Source of the DNA: Pseudoglutamicibacter cumminsii
GTDB lineage: Bacteria > Actinomycetota > Actinomycetes > Actinomycetales > Micrococcaceae
Length of the DNA: 64,000 nucleotides
Direction of reading: 5' to 3'
NCBI RefSeq assembly: GCF_003143995.1
Contig: NZ_QFWG01000008.1
Span: forward strand, 1 to 64,000
Made by a program: the position numbers and the translations under genes. This document shows positions 45,273 to 54,676 of the stretch, piece after piece. How positions within the stretch are numbered: position 1 is the first letter of the stretch; each line of letters starts with the position of its first letter. The notes beneath the pieces are model-generated. The model saw nothing but the letters and a program-made list of their open reading frames with translations. It had not been told where the DNA came from and did not search any database.

Positions 45273-46685
45273 ATGTCTGCCTCACGTGTTTCCTTGTCAG
45301 AATCCACCCTCGCGCTCGGCTCACTCGATGGCCGCTACCGTTCCGCAGTCGCTGGCCTCATTGACCACTTGTCTGAAGCCGCGCTGAACCGCAACCGCGT
45401 CCACGTGGAAGTTGAATGGTTCATCTACCTGTGCGAAAACAGTGTCCTGCCTGGTCTGAACCCGCTCACTGACGAACAGAAGACCGGCCTGCGCGCCATC
45501 GTGACCGAATTCAACACCGATTCGGTCGCTGAGCTCGCAGAGATCGAAGCCGTAACCGTCCACGACGTCAAGGCCGTCGAGTACTACATCGGCCGCCGCC
45601 TCGAAGCGCTCGGCCTCGAGAACCTCAAAGCACTCGTGCACTTCGCGTGCACCTCAGAGGACATCAACAACCTCTCCTACGCACTCGGAATCCGCGACGC
45701 GATCCAGGACGTGTGGCTGCCTGCCGCATGGGACCTCGTGAACCAGCTTTCCGAGATGGGTGAAGCCGACCGCAAGACCCCGATGCTCTCGCGCACGCAC
45801 GGCCAGCCAGCAACCCCATCCACGCTCGGTAAAGAGATCGCGGTCTTCGCTTACCGCCTCGCCCGCCAGCTGCGCCGCATCCAAAACACCGAATACCTCG
45901 GCAAAATCAACGGTGCAACCGGAACCTACGCGGCCCACCTCGCCGCAGCACCCGCAGTGGACTGGCAGTCCATCTCGCGCGGCTTCGTCGAAAGCCTCGG
46001 CCTGAGCTGGAACCCGCTCACAACCCAGATCGAAAACCACGACTGGCAGGCGGAACTCTACTCAGACATCGCACGTTTCAACCAGATCCTGCACAACCTG
46101 TGCACCGACATCTGGAGCTACATCTCTATCCGCTTCTTCCAGCAGATCCCTGTTGAAGGCGCAACCGGCTCCTCCACGATGCCGCACAAGATCAACCCGA
46201 TCCGTTTCGAGAACGCGGAAGCCAACCTCGAGATCTCCAACGGGATGCTCAACACGCTGGCATCTACCCTGGTGCAGTCCCGCTGGCAGCGCGACCTGAC
46301 CGACTCCTCGAGCCAGCGCAACATCGGAACCGCCGTTGGGCACTCGCTACTCGCGATCAGCAACGTATCGAAGGGCCTTGAACGCCTCGACACCGCCGTC
46401 GACGTGATCGCCGCTGACCTCGACGAAAACTGGGAGGTCCTCGGCGAAGCCGTCCAGACTGTGATGCGCGCAGAAGCCATCGCGGGTGTTGAAGGCATGG
46501 ACAACCCATACGAGCGCCTCAAGGACCTCACCCGTGGTCACCGCGTTGACGGCGAGCGCATGCGCGAATTCGTCAAGGGCCTGGGCCTCAGCGCGGACGC
46601 CGAAGAGCGCCTGCTCAACCTGACCCCGCAGACCTACACGGGCATCGCGGATCAGCTGGTCGACTGGGTTTCACAGCGTAGCTAG
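45273..46685 (+). CDS. purB: Adenylosuccinate lyase
   Basis: 470 residues from ATG 45273; the frame is open upstream but without similarity. Signature GSSTMPHKINPI with catalytic Ser region, plus SRTHGQPATPSTLGKE and TSEDINNLSYAL. Acts twice in purine synthesis (SAICAR to AICAR; adenylosuccinate to AMP). The last codons and stop are duplicated 19 bp downstream. No other pur genes adjacent. Confidence 0.97.
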   Translation: MSASRVSLSESTLALGSLDGRYRSAVAGLIDHLSEAALNRNRVHVEVEWFIYLCENSVLPGLNPLTDEQKTGLRAIVTEFNTDSVAELAEIEAVTVHDVKAVEYYIGRRLEALGLENLKALVHFACTSEDINNLSYALGIRDAIQDVWLPAAWDLVNQLSEMGEADRKTPMLSRTHGQPATPSTLGKEIAVFAYRLARQLRRIQNTEYLGKINGATGTYAAHLAAAPAVDWQSISRGFVESLGLSWNPLTTQIENHDWQAELYSDIARFNQILHNLCTDIWSYISIRFFQQIPVEGATGSSTMPHKINPIRFENAEANLEISNGMLNTLASTLVQSRWQRDLTDSSSQRNIGTAVGHSLLAISNVSKGLERLDTAVDVIAADLDENWEVLGEAVQTVMRAEAIAGVEGMDNPYERLKDLTRGHRVDGERMREFVKGLGLSADAEERLLNLTPQTYTGIADQLVDWVSQRS

Positions 46686-46705
46686 GTTGTCACAGCGTAG
46701 CTAGG
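46671..46705. repeat. 16-bp exact duplication of the purB tail and stop
   Basis: TCACAGCGTAGCTAGG at 46671-46686 (contains the stop TAG) and 46690-46705, period 19 bp. Confidence 0.92.
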
Positions 46706-46866
46706 CTCGCGCGGCTCAGCCTTGCACGCCCGGCTTCCGGCCGCACAAACAGCGACTCCCAGGAAGCTCCCAGGTGCTTTTACACATTTACTCTGGAGTA
46801 CCCAAGGATCTCACCAGGATGCGCAGGTAATGTCGAAGACACCTCAAGGGTGCGAGTGATGACGCA

Positions 46867-46901
46867 GAAGGCCCCAGCCGAAAGAATCGGCCGGGGCCTT
46901 C
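46867..46901. terminator. Hairpin between purB and trx
   Basis: GAAGGCCCC-A-GCCGA/TCGGC-C-GGGGCCTTC around a 5-nt loop; 14 pairs, one mismatch; followed by GTCGTTTAA. Serves the convergent purB and thioredoxin genes. Confidence 0.75.
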
Positions 46902-46912
46902 GTCGTTTAAGA

Positions 46913-46948
46913 CTCAGCTGGTTGGTAAAGCTCAGCTGGTACGTAAGC
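46913..46948. repeat. 18-bp imperfect tandem repeat downstream of trx
   Basis: Units at 46913-46930 and 46931-46948, each beginning CTCAGCTGGT and sharing GTAA further in; 14 of 18 positions identical. Lies just past the trx stop. Confidence 0.75.
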
Positions 46949-46979
46949 GTTCCCTGCGCTGCACAGCGCAACGCGACCG

Positions 46980-47360
46980 CTACTGCGCGGAATCCTCCTG
47001 AGCTTCAGCCTCAGCGATCTGGCGGCGCACATCGTCCATATCCAGCGCCTTGACCTGCTCGAGCACATCCTCGAGCGCGGAAGCCGGCAGGGCACCTGCC
47101 TGACGGAACACCAGAAGGCCGTCACGGAAAACCATGAGCGTTGGGATCGACGTGATCTGAGCGGCCGATGCCAGGCCCTGCTCGGCCTCGGTGTCTACCT
47201 TTGCGAAACGCACATCCTGGTGCTTCTCAGACACGGCTTCATAGATCGGTGCGAACTGCTTACATGGACCGCACCATTCTGCCCAGAAGTCGACGGCCGT
47301 GATGCCTTCGGCCTGGACCGTCTCCTGGAACTTGTCAGCAGTAAGATCAAACGTCGCCAT
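46980..47360 (-). CDS. trxA: Thioredoxin
   Basis: 126 residues. Active site WCGPCK (Cys30, Cys33), cis-Pro loop SIPTLMVF. A C-terminal helical extension of about 20 residues beyond the usual ~105, acidic. General cytosolic disulfide reductant. AGGAG six bases before the ATG. Confidence 0.95.
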   Translation of the reverse strand: MATFDLTADKFQETVQAEGITAVDFWAEWCGPCKQFAPIYEAVSEKHQDVRFAKVDTEAEQGLASAAQITSIPTLMVFRDGLLVFRQAGALPASALEDVLEQVKALDMDDVRRQIAEAEAQEDSAQ

Positions 47361-47452
47361 GGGTTGCTCCTAACGTGGTCGACACAACATGCCTGAGGTG
47401 TACAACCCGCCAGCAACGCCTCGTATTCCACCGGCCACGCCGGCCACCCCGT

Positions 47453-48691
47453 CTACTCGGCGGCGGCGAGCTGGCCGCACGCCCCGTCGATCTCTTTACC
47501 GCGGGTATCACGCAGAGTCGTCGGGATACCGGCCGCTTCGAGGCGCTGAATGAACTCCCGCGTGACTTCCTTAGTTGAGGACGTCCAGATCGAGCCCGGG
47601 GTCGGGTTGAGTGGGATGGGGTTCACGTGGGCCCAACCGCGGCCGCGTTCGTTGAGCTTCTTAGCGAGCAGGTCGGCACGCCATGCGTGGTCGTTCATGT
47701 CCTTGATGAGCGCGTACTCGATCGAAACGCGGCGGCCCGTGGTCTCGAAGTAGTTGTAGGCCGCATCCAGGACCTCGTCGACCTTCCAGCGGGAGTTAAC
47801 CGGGATCAGGTCGTCACGCAGGTCATCGTCGGGCGCGTGCAGAGACAACGCGAAACGCACCTGCAGGTTCTCTGCCGCGAGCTTGCGGATGCCCGGCTCC
47901 AATCCCACCGTCGAGATCGTGATGCCTCGAGCCGACATGCCAAGCCCTTCCGGCGCATCGGCGATCATACGGTGCACCGCGTTCATGACGCGCTTATAGT
48001 TGGCCAGCGGCTCACCCATGCCCATGAAAACGATGTTGTTGACGCGGGCCTGAGGCTGATCGTCGCCGCGGATCTTGCCGAGCCCACCCTCGGCGATCAC
48101 GCGGTTAGCTTTGACGATCTGGTCGATGATCTCGGCGGTAGACATGTTGCGGGTCAAGCCGTTCTGGCCCGTCGCGCAGAACGGGCAGTTCATACCGCAA
48201 CCGCACTGGGATGAGATGCACAGCGTGATGCGGTTCGGGTACCGCATCAACACAGACTCAACCAGGGCGCCATCGAACAGGCGCCACAAGAACTTGATGG
48301 TCGCGCCGTCGTCGGTCACGAGCCTGCGGACCTCGGCCAGCAACGGAGGGAAGAACGCCTCCCCGATCGCTTCACGCTTGTCTTTCGGAAGGTCGGTCAT
48401 CTCTTCCGTCTGGTCCGTGTAGTGCTGGAAGTAGTGCGTCGAGACCTGCTTGGCTCGGAACGCCGGCAGACCCAGCTCTTTCATCTTTTCCTGTCGCTCG
48501 GCAAGCGTCATATCGGCAAGATGCTGCGGCGGCTGCTTGACGCGCGGCCGCTGCGCGAACTGGAGAGTCGGGCGGCCATCGGGCCCCATCGGCTGCTTCC
48601 AGCCCTCCGCAGTTGGTCGAACCTGCGGGCGCTGACTCTTAGATGGAGCGGACTGCGGATGCTTCTGCGAAGGTTTCTTGGAAGTGTTCAT
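47453..48691 (-). CDS. rlmN: 23S rRNA (adenine-C2)-methyltransferase RlmN
   Basis: 412 residues. Radical-SAM motif [11 protein letters not shown]; second methyl-accepting Cys near the C-terminus in DGACGQL. KCT-type regions GMGEPLANY and SLHAPDD. Methylates A2503 of 23S rRNA and A37 of some tRNAs. The first ~50 residues are a Lys/Gln/Pro-rich extension. Ribosome site weak. Confidence 0.96.
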   Translation of the reverse strand: MNTSKKPSQKHPQSAPSKSQRPQVRPTAEGWKQPMGPDGRPTLQFAQRPRVKQPPQHLADMTLAERQEKMKELGLPAFRAKQVSTHYFQHYTDQTEEMTDLPKDKREAIGEAFFPPLLAEVRRLVTDDGATIKFLWRLFDGALVESVLMRYPNRITLCISSQCGCGMNCPFCATGQNGLTRNMSTAEIIDQIVKANRVIAEGGLGKIRGDDQPQARVNNIVFMGMGEPLANYKRVMNAVHRMIADAPEGLGMSARGITISTVGLEPGIRKLAAENLQVRFALSLHAPDDDLRDDLIPVNSRWKVDEVLDAAYNYFETTGRRVSIEYALIKDMNDHAWRADLLAKKLNERGRGWAHVNPIPLNPTPGSIWTSSTKEVTREFIQRLEAAGIPTTLRDTRGKEIDGACGQLAAAE

Positions 48692-48726
48692 GGTGTCTCT
48701 ATCATCCCACGAGGTAGGTTGGAGAC

Positions 48727-49626
48727 ATGATCAAGGAACAAGCTCTTCCCACGAAGCCCACTCATTCTGGTGCTTTCACGCTCGAACCGGCGCAGCGCCA
48801 GGCTCGCGCCGTGATGCGTGGTGGCGGTATATCTTTCCTCGTTTTGGCTGCGTGGTGGGGCGTTGCTGCCGCGCTGTTCCAGTGGGGAACCCCGATTGCT
48901 GGCCAGATCGCATTGTTGATCGGTGCCGTGGTGGCGCAGCCGATCACGTGGGCGATCCTCAAGCTCCTGGGCGGCCCTGCGTGGCTTCCTCGCGAGAACC
49001 CGTTGCGAGGGCTCGCACTCGCTAATGCCACAATCCCTGTCGTGTGCGTTTTGGCCGCGATGGCGATGGCCACGAAGATCCCGGAGGCTTTCTTCGCCGC
49101 CGCGATGGTCGGTTGGGCCGCCGCTGCGTTGCCTGATGCGACGCTGTACGGGATGCGGATCCACTGGGTTTTCGGTGGCCTGCTGATTCTGATTCCGGTT
49201 TTGTTGTGGTTCGCGATGCCGACCGTTCTTCCGTGGGCTGGCCTGATCGGCGTGGTCATGTTCACGCTGTTCGGCCCGCTGATCTTGCGTTCAGGCAACC
49301 TCTTGCCCGCCGACGGCAGTGTTCCTTCGATGACGCAGGCCGCTGACATCTCGGCGTCGGCTCAGCCGGTTGCCGGCAAGGACGGTAAGTCGGCTGGCAA
49401 GAAGGCGGATGCTACGACGGTGGGCGGCAAGAACGCTCAGGCTGCTGAAAAGAACGCTGGCGGCCCGAAGGCGCCAACTGGCAAGCAGGTTGCTGACAAG
49501 CCCGCTTCACAGCCAATTCCACAGCCTCAAGAAGCAGGGCAGCCACAGGAGCCGGGCAAAAACGCGCCAGAGGGCAAGAGCGCGCCGGAAGGCAAGCTCG
49601 GTGGGGAACAGCCGCCGCGCCCATAA
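48727..49626 (+). CDS. Conserved multi-TM membrane protein with Lys/Gly/Pro tail
   Basis: 299 residues, about seven TM helices between residues 35 and 200 (for example [17 protein letters not shown]). The last ~100 residues are low-complexity with KxxGGKN and xAPEGK repeats, cytosolic by charge. No enzyme motif; resembles DUF-type actinobacterial proteins but I cannot name the family. Divergent from rlmN. Strong terminator after it. Confidence 0.65.
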   Translation: MIKEQALPTKPTHSGAFTLEPAQRQARAVMRGGGISFLVLAAWWGVAAALFQWGTPIAGQIALLIGAVVAQPITWAILKLLGGPAWLPRENPLRGLALANATIPVVCVLAAMAMATKIPEAFFAAAMVGWAAAALPDATLYGMRIHWVFGGLLILIPVLLWFAMPTVLPWAGLIGVVMFTLFGPLILRSGNLLPADGSVPSMTQAADISASAQPVAGKDGKSAGKKADATTVGGKNAQAAEKNAGGPKAPTGKQVADKPASQPIPQPQEAGQPQEPGKNAPEGKSAPEGKLGGEQPPRP

Positions 49627-49650
49627 CCGCAACATCAGCATCTAAAGCAA

Positions 49651-49681
49651 CGGGCCCGCCGGAATCACTCCGGCGGGCCCG
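49651..49681. terminator. Terminator between membrane-protein gene and ABC permease
   Basis: Perfect 13-bp stem CGGGCCCGCCGGA/TCCGGCGGGCCCG, loop ATCAC. Convergent position. Confidence 0.85.
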
Positions 49682-49701
49682 CTTGCGTCTGCATCCGAGG
49701 T

Positions 49702-52700
49702 CTACACGCGTTGCAACGGCAAACGCGGAACCAAGAGCCACCCAACCAGCGTGGACCCCACAGGAACAGCGAGCAACAACGCAAGAAGCTGCGGCCACGG
49801 AATCCAGCTGAGCGTATAGAGCTCCACCAGGCCATACCCGATCAGCGGCGGCAAAGCGACCGCAATACCCAACACCACGCCCAACGTGGAAAGCAGGAAC
49901 GCTTGAATCGCAGAGAACCCACGACGCAAAACACCCGTTGACCCCATCACCAAAACCAACAGCTGATCACGCCGCGCATCCGTGACCCCAATCCCAGCCG
50001 TCAGCGACGCCAGCGTGATGATCATCAACGCCGCGGCACCCGTGACCGGCCATATGAACGGATCCGCAACCGGCTGCAGATTCGCGTTCGTATCCATCTG
50101 CAAATTAGAAGACGACAACTCCTCGTTGACCAGCTGAGTCTGTGCATCCGTGATCGGGGCACTGAACTTCACAAGCAAACCGCCCAAGCCCATCCGCTGA
50201 TGCGTCCCCTCAAGCGCAGACGAAGGAATCACAACGATCGGGCGCGCACCCACACCCTTCGACTGATACACGTGAGCCTGGAGGCGATGCTCGGTCATCG
50301 GGGCCCAGAGCGGCCACCGCATATTCAGAGACGAAACACCAACCTCGGTGTCAGCATGCTCACCCACGTCGATGCCTTCGTCGGCCGGGTTCATGCTGAA
50401 CTCGCCCAAACGGATCTTTCCGTCCGCAGCAACATACTGCGGGTCGAAAACCAGCGCCTGCCCTTCACGCAAAGCCCGTTCAGCGGCCTCATCCTCGCCC
50501 CACAGCGGGCTCGGCATCGTCTCGGGACGTTCCGGATCCACGACCACAACAGTCTGCGTCGGATAATTCAAATCAACAGCAGTCACGACGCCCGTAGCGC
50601 TACCGCCACACTTAGACTTCTGCTCACGAGTCAGCTCGCCAACCTGTTTCGACAACGCACCCACGCGACCCTCAAGAGTCGGGCTCGTAGGGATAGGCAA
50701 ACTGCACAGACTGCCCTCCGGATACAGCGGGTACAGCTCAGTACACGAACTAGAGAACTGCGTAGCGCACGTCGGCAACGGCTGATACACCTCCCAGCCA
50801 CGCTCAGCCTGAGGAGCCCCTGGAACCTGCGCGATATCAGCGATCTTCGTGTGAACGCCCGCCGCCCCACCCGCGTAAATGCCCTCGCTCGACGCCAGCT
50901 GCTCGACCGTGATCGTGCGGCCTTCAACCTGACCCTGCGTCAACGCCTTACGTTCCAGCGTCGTCCGGTCGTCCACCGCAACCCAACCAGTGCGATCATC
51001 CGGAGCCAACGCATCCATCGACGACGCAATCAACGACGCCTTCGTCACCGCAAGCAAAACAATCCCACACACACCCACCACCGTGATCGAAACAACCACA
51101 GCCAAAACCGGGACAGAACGGCCCCGACGACGGCTAAGGTCACGCACCGAAAGACGGAACGCAAACGGCAGATGGCGGTCCCACTTAGAGAACGAACTCA
51201 CCATCGATGGGATCAAAAACATGACGCCAGCAAGCATGAAGAACATCGCCAACAGCTGGCTGCCACCCAACATGACCCGCGCGCCCTGCAACTGCTCATC
51301 GGTCTCAATCGACAAGCCACGGATCGTCAACGCGATGGACGCAATCAAACCAGTGATCAGCAACGTCCAGCCGACCCACTGACTCAACGGACGCACCGGC
51401 TGAACCTCAGCCGCCGCCGACGCATTGGCAAACACACGGCGCGAAGCCCTGACACCAACCCACCACGACGTCACAGACGCCGCCAGCAAAGCCAAAACCG
51501 CGGTAGAGAGAATCTCAACCCACGGAACATGCGGACCAAACACAGCAACATGCCGCGCCTCAGCCGCACCAATCCACAGCCAACCCACCAAAGCGCCCAC
51601 AGCGCCACCCAGCACAGCACCCACAGTGCCGCATGCGATACCCACCAACAGCACCACGCGACGCAAAACGCCAGGCTCAGCGCCCATCGTCGACAGCTGA
51701 CGCAGCAACGTGCCCTGACGGCGCACAGAAATCGTCAACGCGAAACCGCTCAAGACAATCGCTTCAGAGAACGCGACGACCGCCAAAATCCCCACGGGGA
51801 GTGCCTGCTCCGTACCCATCACACTGCTGAGCAGATAGCGCACATCGAACGGCTTCTTATCCGTCGAATGGCCAAATTCATCCACCACTGGACGGAACAG
51901 CGCAGGGACCTCCGCGCGGTCATAGGCGAGGAACTGCGCGTACGTGTCCGGGACGTCGCCGCTCAAATACAAGCGCTGCGTGCCCTTACCGGAGAGCTTC
52001 TTCGCAATCGCGCTGCCCTCCTGCACGAACAACGTCGGCACAGAGCTCGGTTCAAGCCGCAAAATGTTGCTCAGCTGCGGCCAACCTTCAGCATTATCCG
52101 AAAGCTGGCCCGAGATGGTGAACGTCTGATACGTCCCCTCCTGGCCAGTGCGGCTCGGGTCGAGGATGCCCACCTGGCCCTCGGCTGTAGTGCTTTTGCC
52201 GCGCGCCTCCGCACGCTCGCGCGCCTGGTCAAGGAGCTTCGCAAGCTGCGGGGTCACCATGACCTCGTCCGCTTCTGGGTCGGCGACCTCGCCGTTGAGC
52301 AGAGTGAAGCGGCCGTCCTTGCCGAGGAGTTTAGAGTTACGGAAATCCGCGATCACCGTCTGAACCGTCGAATACTGCCCCATACCGAGTAGGTCCACCG
52401 AGACCGTCTCAACGGTCGTGACGGAAACACCCGGCGGGATCGCGGCCGTCAGGTCGCACGGAGGCTCGCCGCACAGCGCATGATTGCGGGCTTCTTTCGC
52501 GGCCTGTTCCGCGTCGATACCCATGCCCGCCAGTTTCTGGGCGTTGAGCCGGATGTTCGGATTGGCGGGGGCAGGGAACGTTGAGGAACGCTCGCCCTCC
52601 TCCGGGTTCGGTCCAGGGGGCGCCGCATCAGATTCAGAACCCCCGCCCGTGTTGAGAGTCATGGCCTGAGCGGCGTTGAACGTCGGATCAGACGGGTCAA

Positions 52701-52944
52701 TCAGCACTCCATCGAAGCCCGACAACACCCGGTTCGCGTACTCAGTCGGCGAAGGCTTGCTCGCTGAATAAAACAGGGTTCCGATGGCACCCACCAGGAG
52801 CACAGGGATAGCGATGAGGAACGCGATGATCGCGTGCCGCAACGGATTCCTGCGGATGATGCGCTTGGCTAGCCGCCACGCGCTGTACTTGAAACTGCGG
52901 CGCGGGTTAGCCACGGTCAGTGAGCGGGACTCTGTGGTCTTCAC
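49702..52944 (-). CDS. FtsX/MacB-type ABC permease, large two-domain
   Basis: 1080 residues. TM near the N-terminus (about 35-57), a large extracellular domain, a three-TM FtsX block near residues 390-520, further TMs, a second extracellular region and a second FtsX block at the end (residues about 970-1075). This doubled FtsX architecture matches actinobacterial exporters, often of lipoproteins or peptides. GTG start overlaps the ATPase stop (GTGA). It lacks a MacA-like adaptor. Confidence 0.85.
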   Translation of the reverse strand: MKTTESRSLTVANPRRSFKYSAWRLAKRIIRRNPLRHAIIAFLIAIPVLLVGAIGTLFYSASKPSPTEYANRVLSGFDGVLIDPSDPTFNAAQAMTLNTGGGSESDAAPPGPNPEEGERSSTFPAPANPNIRLNAQKLAGMGIDAEQAAKEARNHALCGEPPCDLTAAIPPGVSVTTVETVSVDLLGMGQYSTVQTVIADFRNSKLLGKDGRFTLLNGEVADPEADEVMVTPQLAKLLDQARERAEARGKSTTAEGQVGILDPSRTGQEGTYQTFTISGQLSDNAEGWPQLSNILRLEPSSVPTLFVQEGSAIAKKLSGKGTQRLYLSGDVPDTYAQFLAYDRAEVPALFRPVVDEFGHSTDKKPFDVRYLLSSVMGTEQALPVGILAVVAFSEAIVLSGFALTISVRRQGTLLRQLSTMGAEPGVLRRVVLLVGIACGTVGAVLGGAVGALVGWLWIGAAEARHVAVFGPHVPWVEILSTAVLALLAASVTSWWVGVRASRRVFANASAAAEVQPVRPLSQWVGWTLLITGLIASIALTIRGLSIETDEQLQGARVMLGGSQLLAMFFMLAGVMFLIPSMVSSFSKWDRHLPFAFRLSVRDLSRRRGRSVPVLAVVVSITVVGVCGIVLLAVTKASLIASSMDALAPDDRTGWVAVDDRTTLERKALTQGQVEGRTITVEQLASSEGIYAGGAAGVHTKIADIAQVPGAPQAERGWEVYQPLPTCATQFSSSCTELYPLYPEGSLCSLPIPTSPTLEGRVGALSKQVGELTREQKSKCGGSATGVVTAVDLNYPTQTVVVVDPERPETMPSPLWGEDEAAERALREGQALVFDPQYVAADGKIRLGEFSMNPADEGIDVGEHADTEVGVSSLNMRWPLWAPMTEHRLQAHVYQSKGVGARPIVVIPSSALEGTHQRMGLGGLLVKFSAPITDAQTQLVNEELSSSNLQMDTNANLQPVADPFIWPVTGAAALMIITLASLTAGIGVTDARRDQLLVLVMGSTGVLRRGFSAIQAFLLSTLGVVLGIAVALPPLIGYGLVELYTLSWIPWPQLLALLLAVPVGSTLVGWLLVPRLPLQRV

Positions 52945-53771
52945 TCGGTTCCACCCAGCAGGACGTCATCGTCAAACAGCGAAGCAGTGGACTGTTCCGC
53001 GTCAGTGGAGGCGGTGTCGGCTGCGCCGGTGGCACCGGCGGAGGTGCCGGCGGAGGCGACGACGGTGGTGTCAGACACGATCTTCCCGTCGCTGAGCTCA
53101 ATCACGCGGTCAGCCCACGGTAGCGTTTCCGGTTCGTGCGTCACCACGATCACCGCGGAGCCCGCAGCAGCCTGCTGCCGCAACAATCTCATCGTTTCTG
53201 TACTCGCGGCTTGATCGAGTGCGCCCGTGGGCTCGTCCGCGAGGATCACACGCTTCTCGCCCGTAATCGCGCGGGCAATCGCTACCCGCTGCTGATACCC
53301 TGCCGACAACTCCATGACCCAACGGTCTGCCGCGTCTTTCAGACCCACCGCGTCGAGCGCTTCAAGCGCCGCTTTCCGCGCGGCACGCGGCCGCACACCA
53401 TCCAGCTCGAGCGGCAGCGCGACGTTCTCTGCCGCCGTGAGGATGCTGATGAGGTTGTGGTCCTGGAACACAAAGCCGATGGCTCGGCGCCTCAAACGCG
53501 CGGACTGCGTGCGGTTCAAGCCGTAAAGGTCGGTGCCAACGATGTGGATGCGGCCGGAATCCGGACGCTGCAGTCCACCCATGAGAGACAAGATGGAGGA
53601 CTTACCCGAGCCTGATGGCCCGGTGATCATTACGAGTTCGCCGGGGTTCACATCGAATGAGACGTCGTCGAGGGCGACCGCACGGGCGTCACCCTCGCCG
53701 TAGCTTTTGGACACGTGGTCGACGACCACCGCGGACCTCACAGGGGCTGTTGGCTTGGTCAGCGGGCTCAT
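52941..53771 (-). CDS. ABC exporter ATPase (MacB/LolD-like)
   Basis: 276 residues. Walker A GPSGSGKSS, signature LSAGYQQR (LSGGQ variant), Walker B VILADEPTGALD, H-loop VVTHEPE. LolD/FtsE-type, with a ~45-residue Ala/Ser/Asp C-terminal tail. Drives the adjacent permease. It overlaps trpF by 4 nt (ATGA), so three genes form one unit. Confidence 0.9.
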   Translation of the reverse strand: MSPLTKPTAPVRSAVVVDHVSKSYGEGDARAVALDDVSFDVNPGELVMITGPSGSGKSSILSLMGGLQRPDSGRIHIVGTDLYGLNRTQSARLRRRAIGFVFQDHNLISILTAAENVALPLELDGVRPRAARKAALEALDAVGLKDAADRWVMELSAGYQQRVAIARAITGEKRVILADEPTGALDQAASTETMRLLRQQAAAGSAVIVVTHEPETLPWADRVIELSDGKIVSDTTVVASAGTSAGATGAADTASTDAEQSTASLFDDDVLLGGTE

Positions 53772-54529
53772 GCTCGGCCCTCCGCGTCGGTGTCCTCTGC
53801 GCTGGCCTTATCTACGCCAGCGCCGTGTTCCGGGGCGTGCGCGGCGTGGAAACCGGCGTTGAGGCGGGCGTGGGCGGTCTTGGCGTTATGGATGAATTCG
53901 GCGATCTTGTTCATCGACTTGATGCCGCGTTCAGATTCCACGCCGGAGGAAACGTCCACGCCCCACGGCTGTGCATCGGTGATGGCTTGCGCGACGTTGT
54001 CGGGGTTGAGGCCGCCGGCCAGAAGCCACGGTTCCGCGAGCTTAGCGTGTTCGAGCGCCGCGAGGTCCCACGTGCTTCCTGAGCCCGGGACAGCGGCGTC
54101 GATCAGCAGAACGTCTTCGCCGCTCTGCCCGCTTTCAACGTGCGGATGGTGTTTGAGGGAGGTCGCCCACCACACTTGCCGCGGCGCGTACTCGGCGCCC
54201 AGCTCGGGAGCTTTGCTGAAAACGTCGCGTGCCGCGGCTACGTCTTCGGCCCCGTAGTTCCCGTGGAGTTGCAACACGTTCGCGCCGATCTCGATCGCGT
54301 CCCATGCCGCTGCAACCGCCGGGGTATCGAAAACAACCAGCACGATGTGCGCGGGACGCTGATGCTCAGCGAAGGCTTCCCGCGCCGTTTCCGCTACGCG
54401 CAAGGACTGCTCGTGGTCTGCGTGGCGGGGGCTGGGTTCGTAGTGGACGATCCCGACTGCGTCTGCACCGGATCTCACGGCGTGGCGTGAGTCTTCGGCT
54501 GTGGTCAGCCCACAGATCTTGACGAACAC
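53768..54529 (-). CDS. trpF: Phosphoribosylanthranilate isomerase
   Basis: 253 residues. FVKICGLT with catalytic Cys, LQLHGN, WLLAGGLNPDNV and VDVSSGVESERGIK. Fourth step of tryptophan synthesis. GTG start with a weak ribosome site. The last ~40 residues (AHARLNAGFHAAHAPEHG) extend past the barrel. Lies alone ahead of an ABC exporter, away from other trp genes. Confidence 0.94.
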   Translation of the reverse strand: MFVKICGLTTAEDSRHAVRSGADAVGIVHYEPSPRHADHEQSLRVAETAREAFAEHQRPAHIVLVVFDTPAVAAAWDAIEIGANVLQLHGNYGAEDVAAARDVFSKAPELGAEYAPRQVWWATSLKHHPHVESGQSGEDVLLIDAAVPGSGSTWDLAALEHAKLAEPWLLAGGLNPDNVAQAITDAQPWGVDVSSGVESERGIKSMNKIAEFIHNAKTAHARLNAGFHAAHAPEHGAGVDKASAEDTDAEGRA

Positions 54530-54567
54530 TGTGACGTACCCCCGTGACGCCGCGCTTGGGTCACGCG

Positions 54568-54676
54568 GCTAGTTTTGCCCTGCTAGTTTTGCGCTGGCTT
54601 CTCTTGCGTCATTATTTACTCTTGCGTCATTGTCTCACGTGAGTTTCGGTTGGCACTTGAGTTTCGCTTGGCACTT
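54568..54676. repeat. Cluster of three short tandem duplications around an MFS gene's stop
   Basis: (i) GCTAGTTTTG repeated at 54568 and 54582, period 14. (ii) CTCTTGCGTCATT at 54601-54613 and 54619-54631, period 18, spanning the stop at 54616-54618. (iii) TGAGTTTCGNTTGGCACT at 54640 and 54658, period 18, in frame (SAKRNS/SANRNS). Confidence 0.88.

Noticed and set aside
50200-52392. 730-codon plus-strand frame opposite the ABC permease
   Set aside because: Antisense shadow, extreme Arg/His content.
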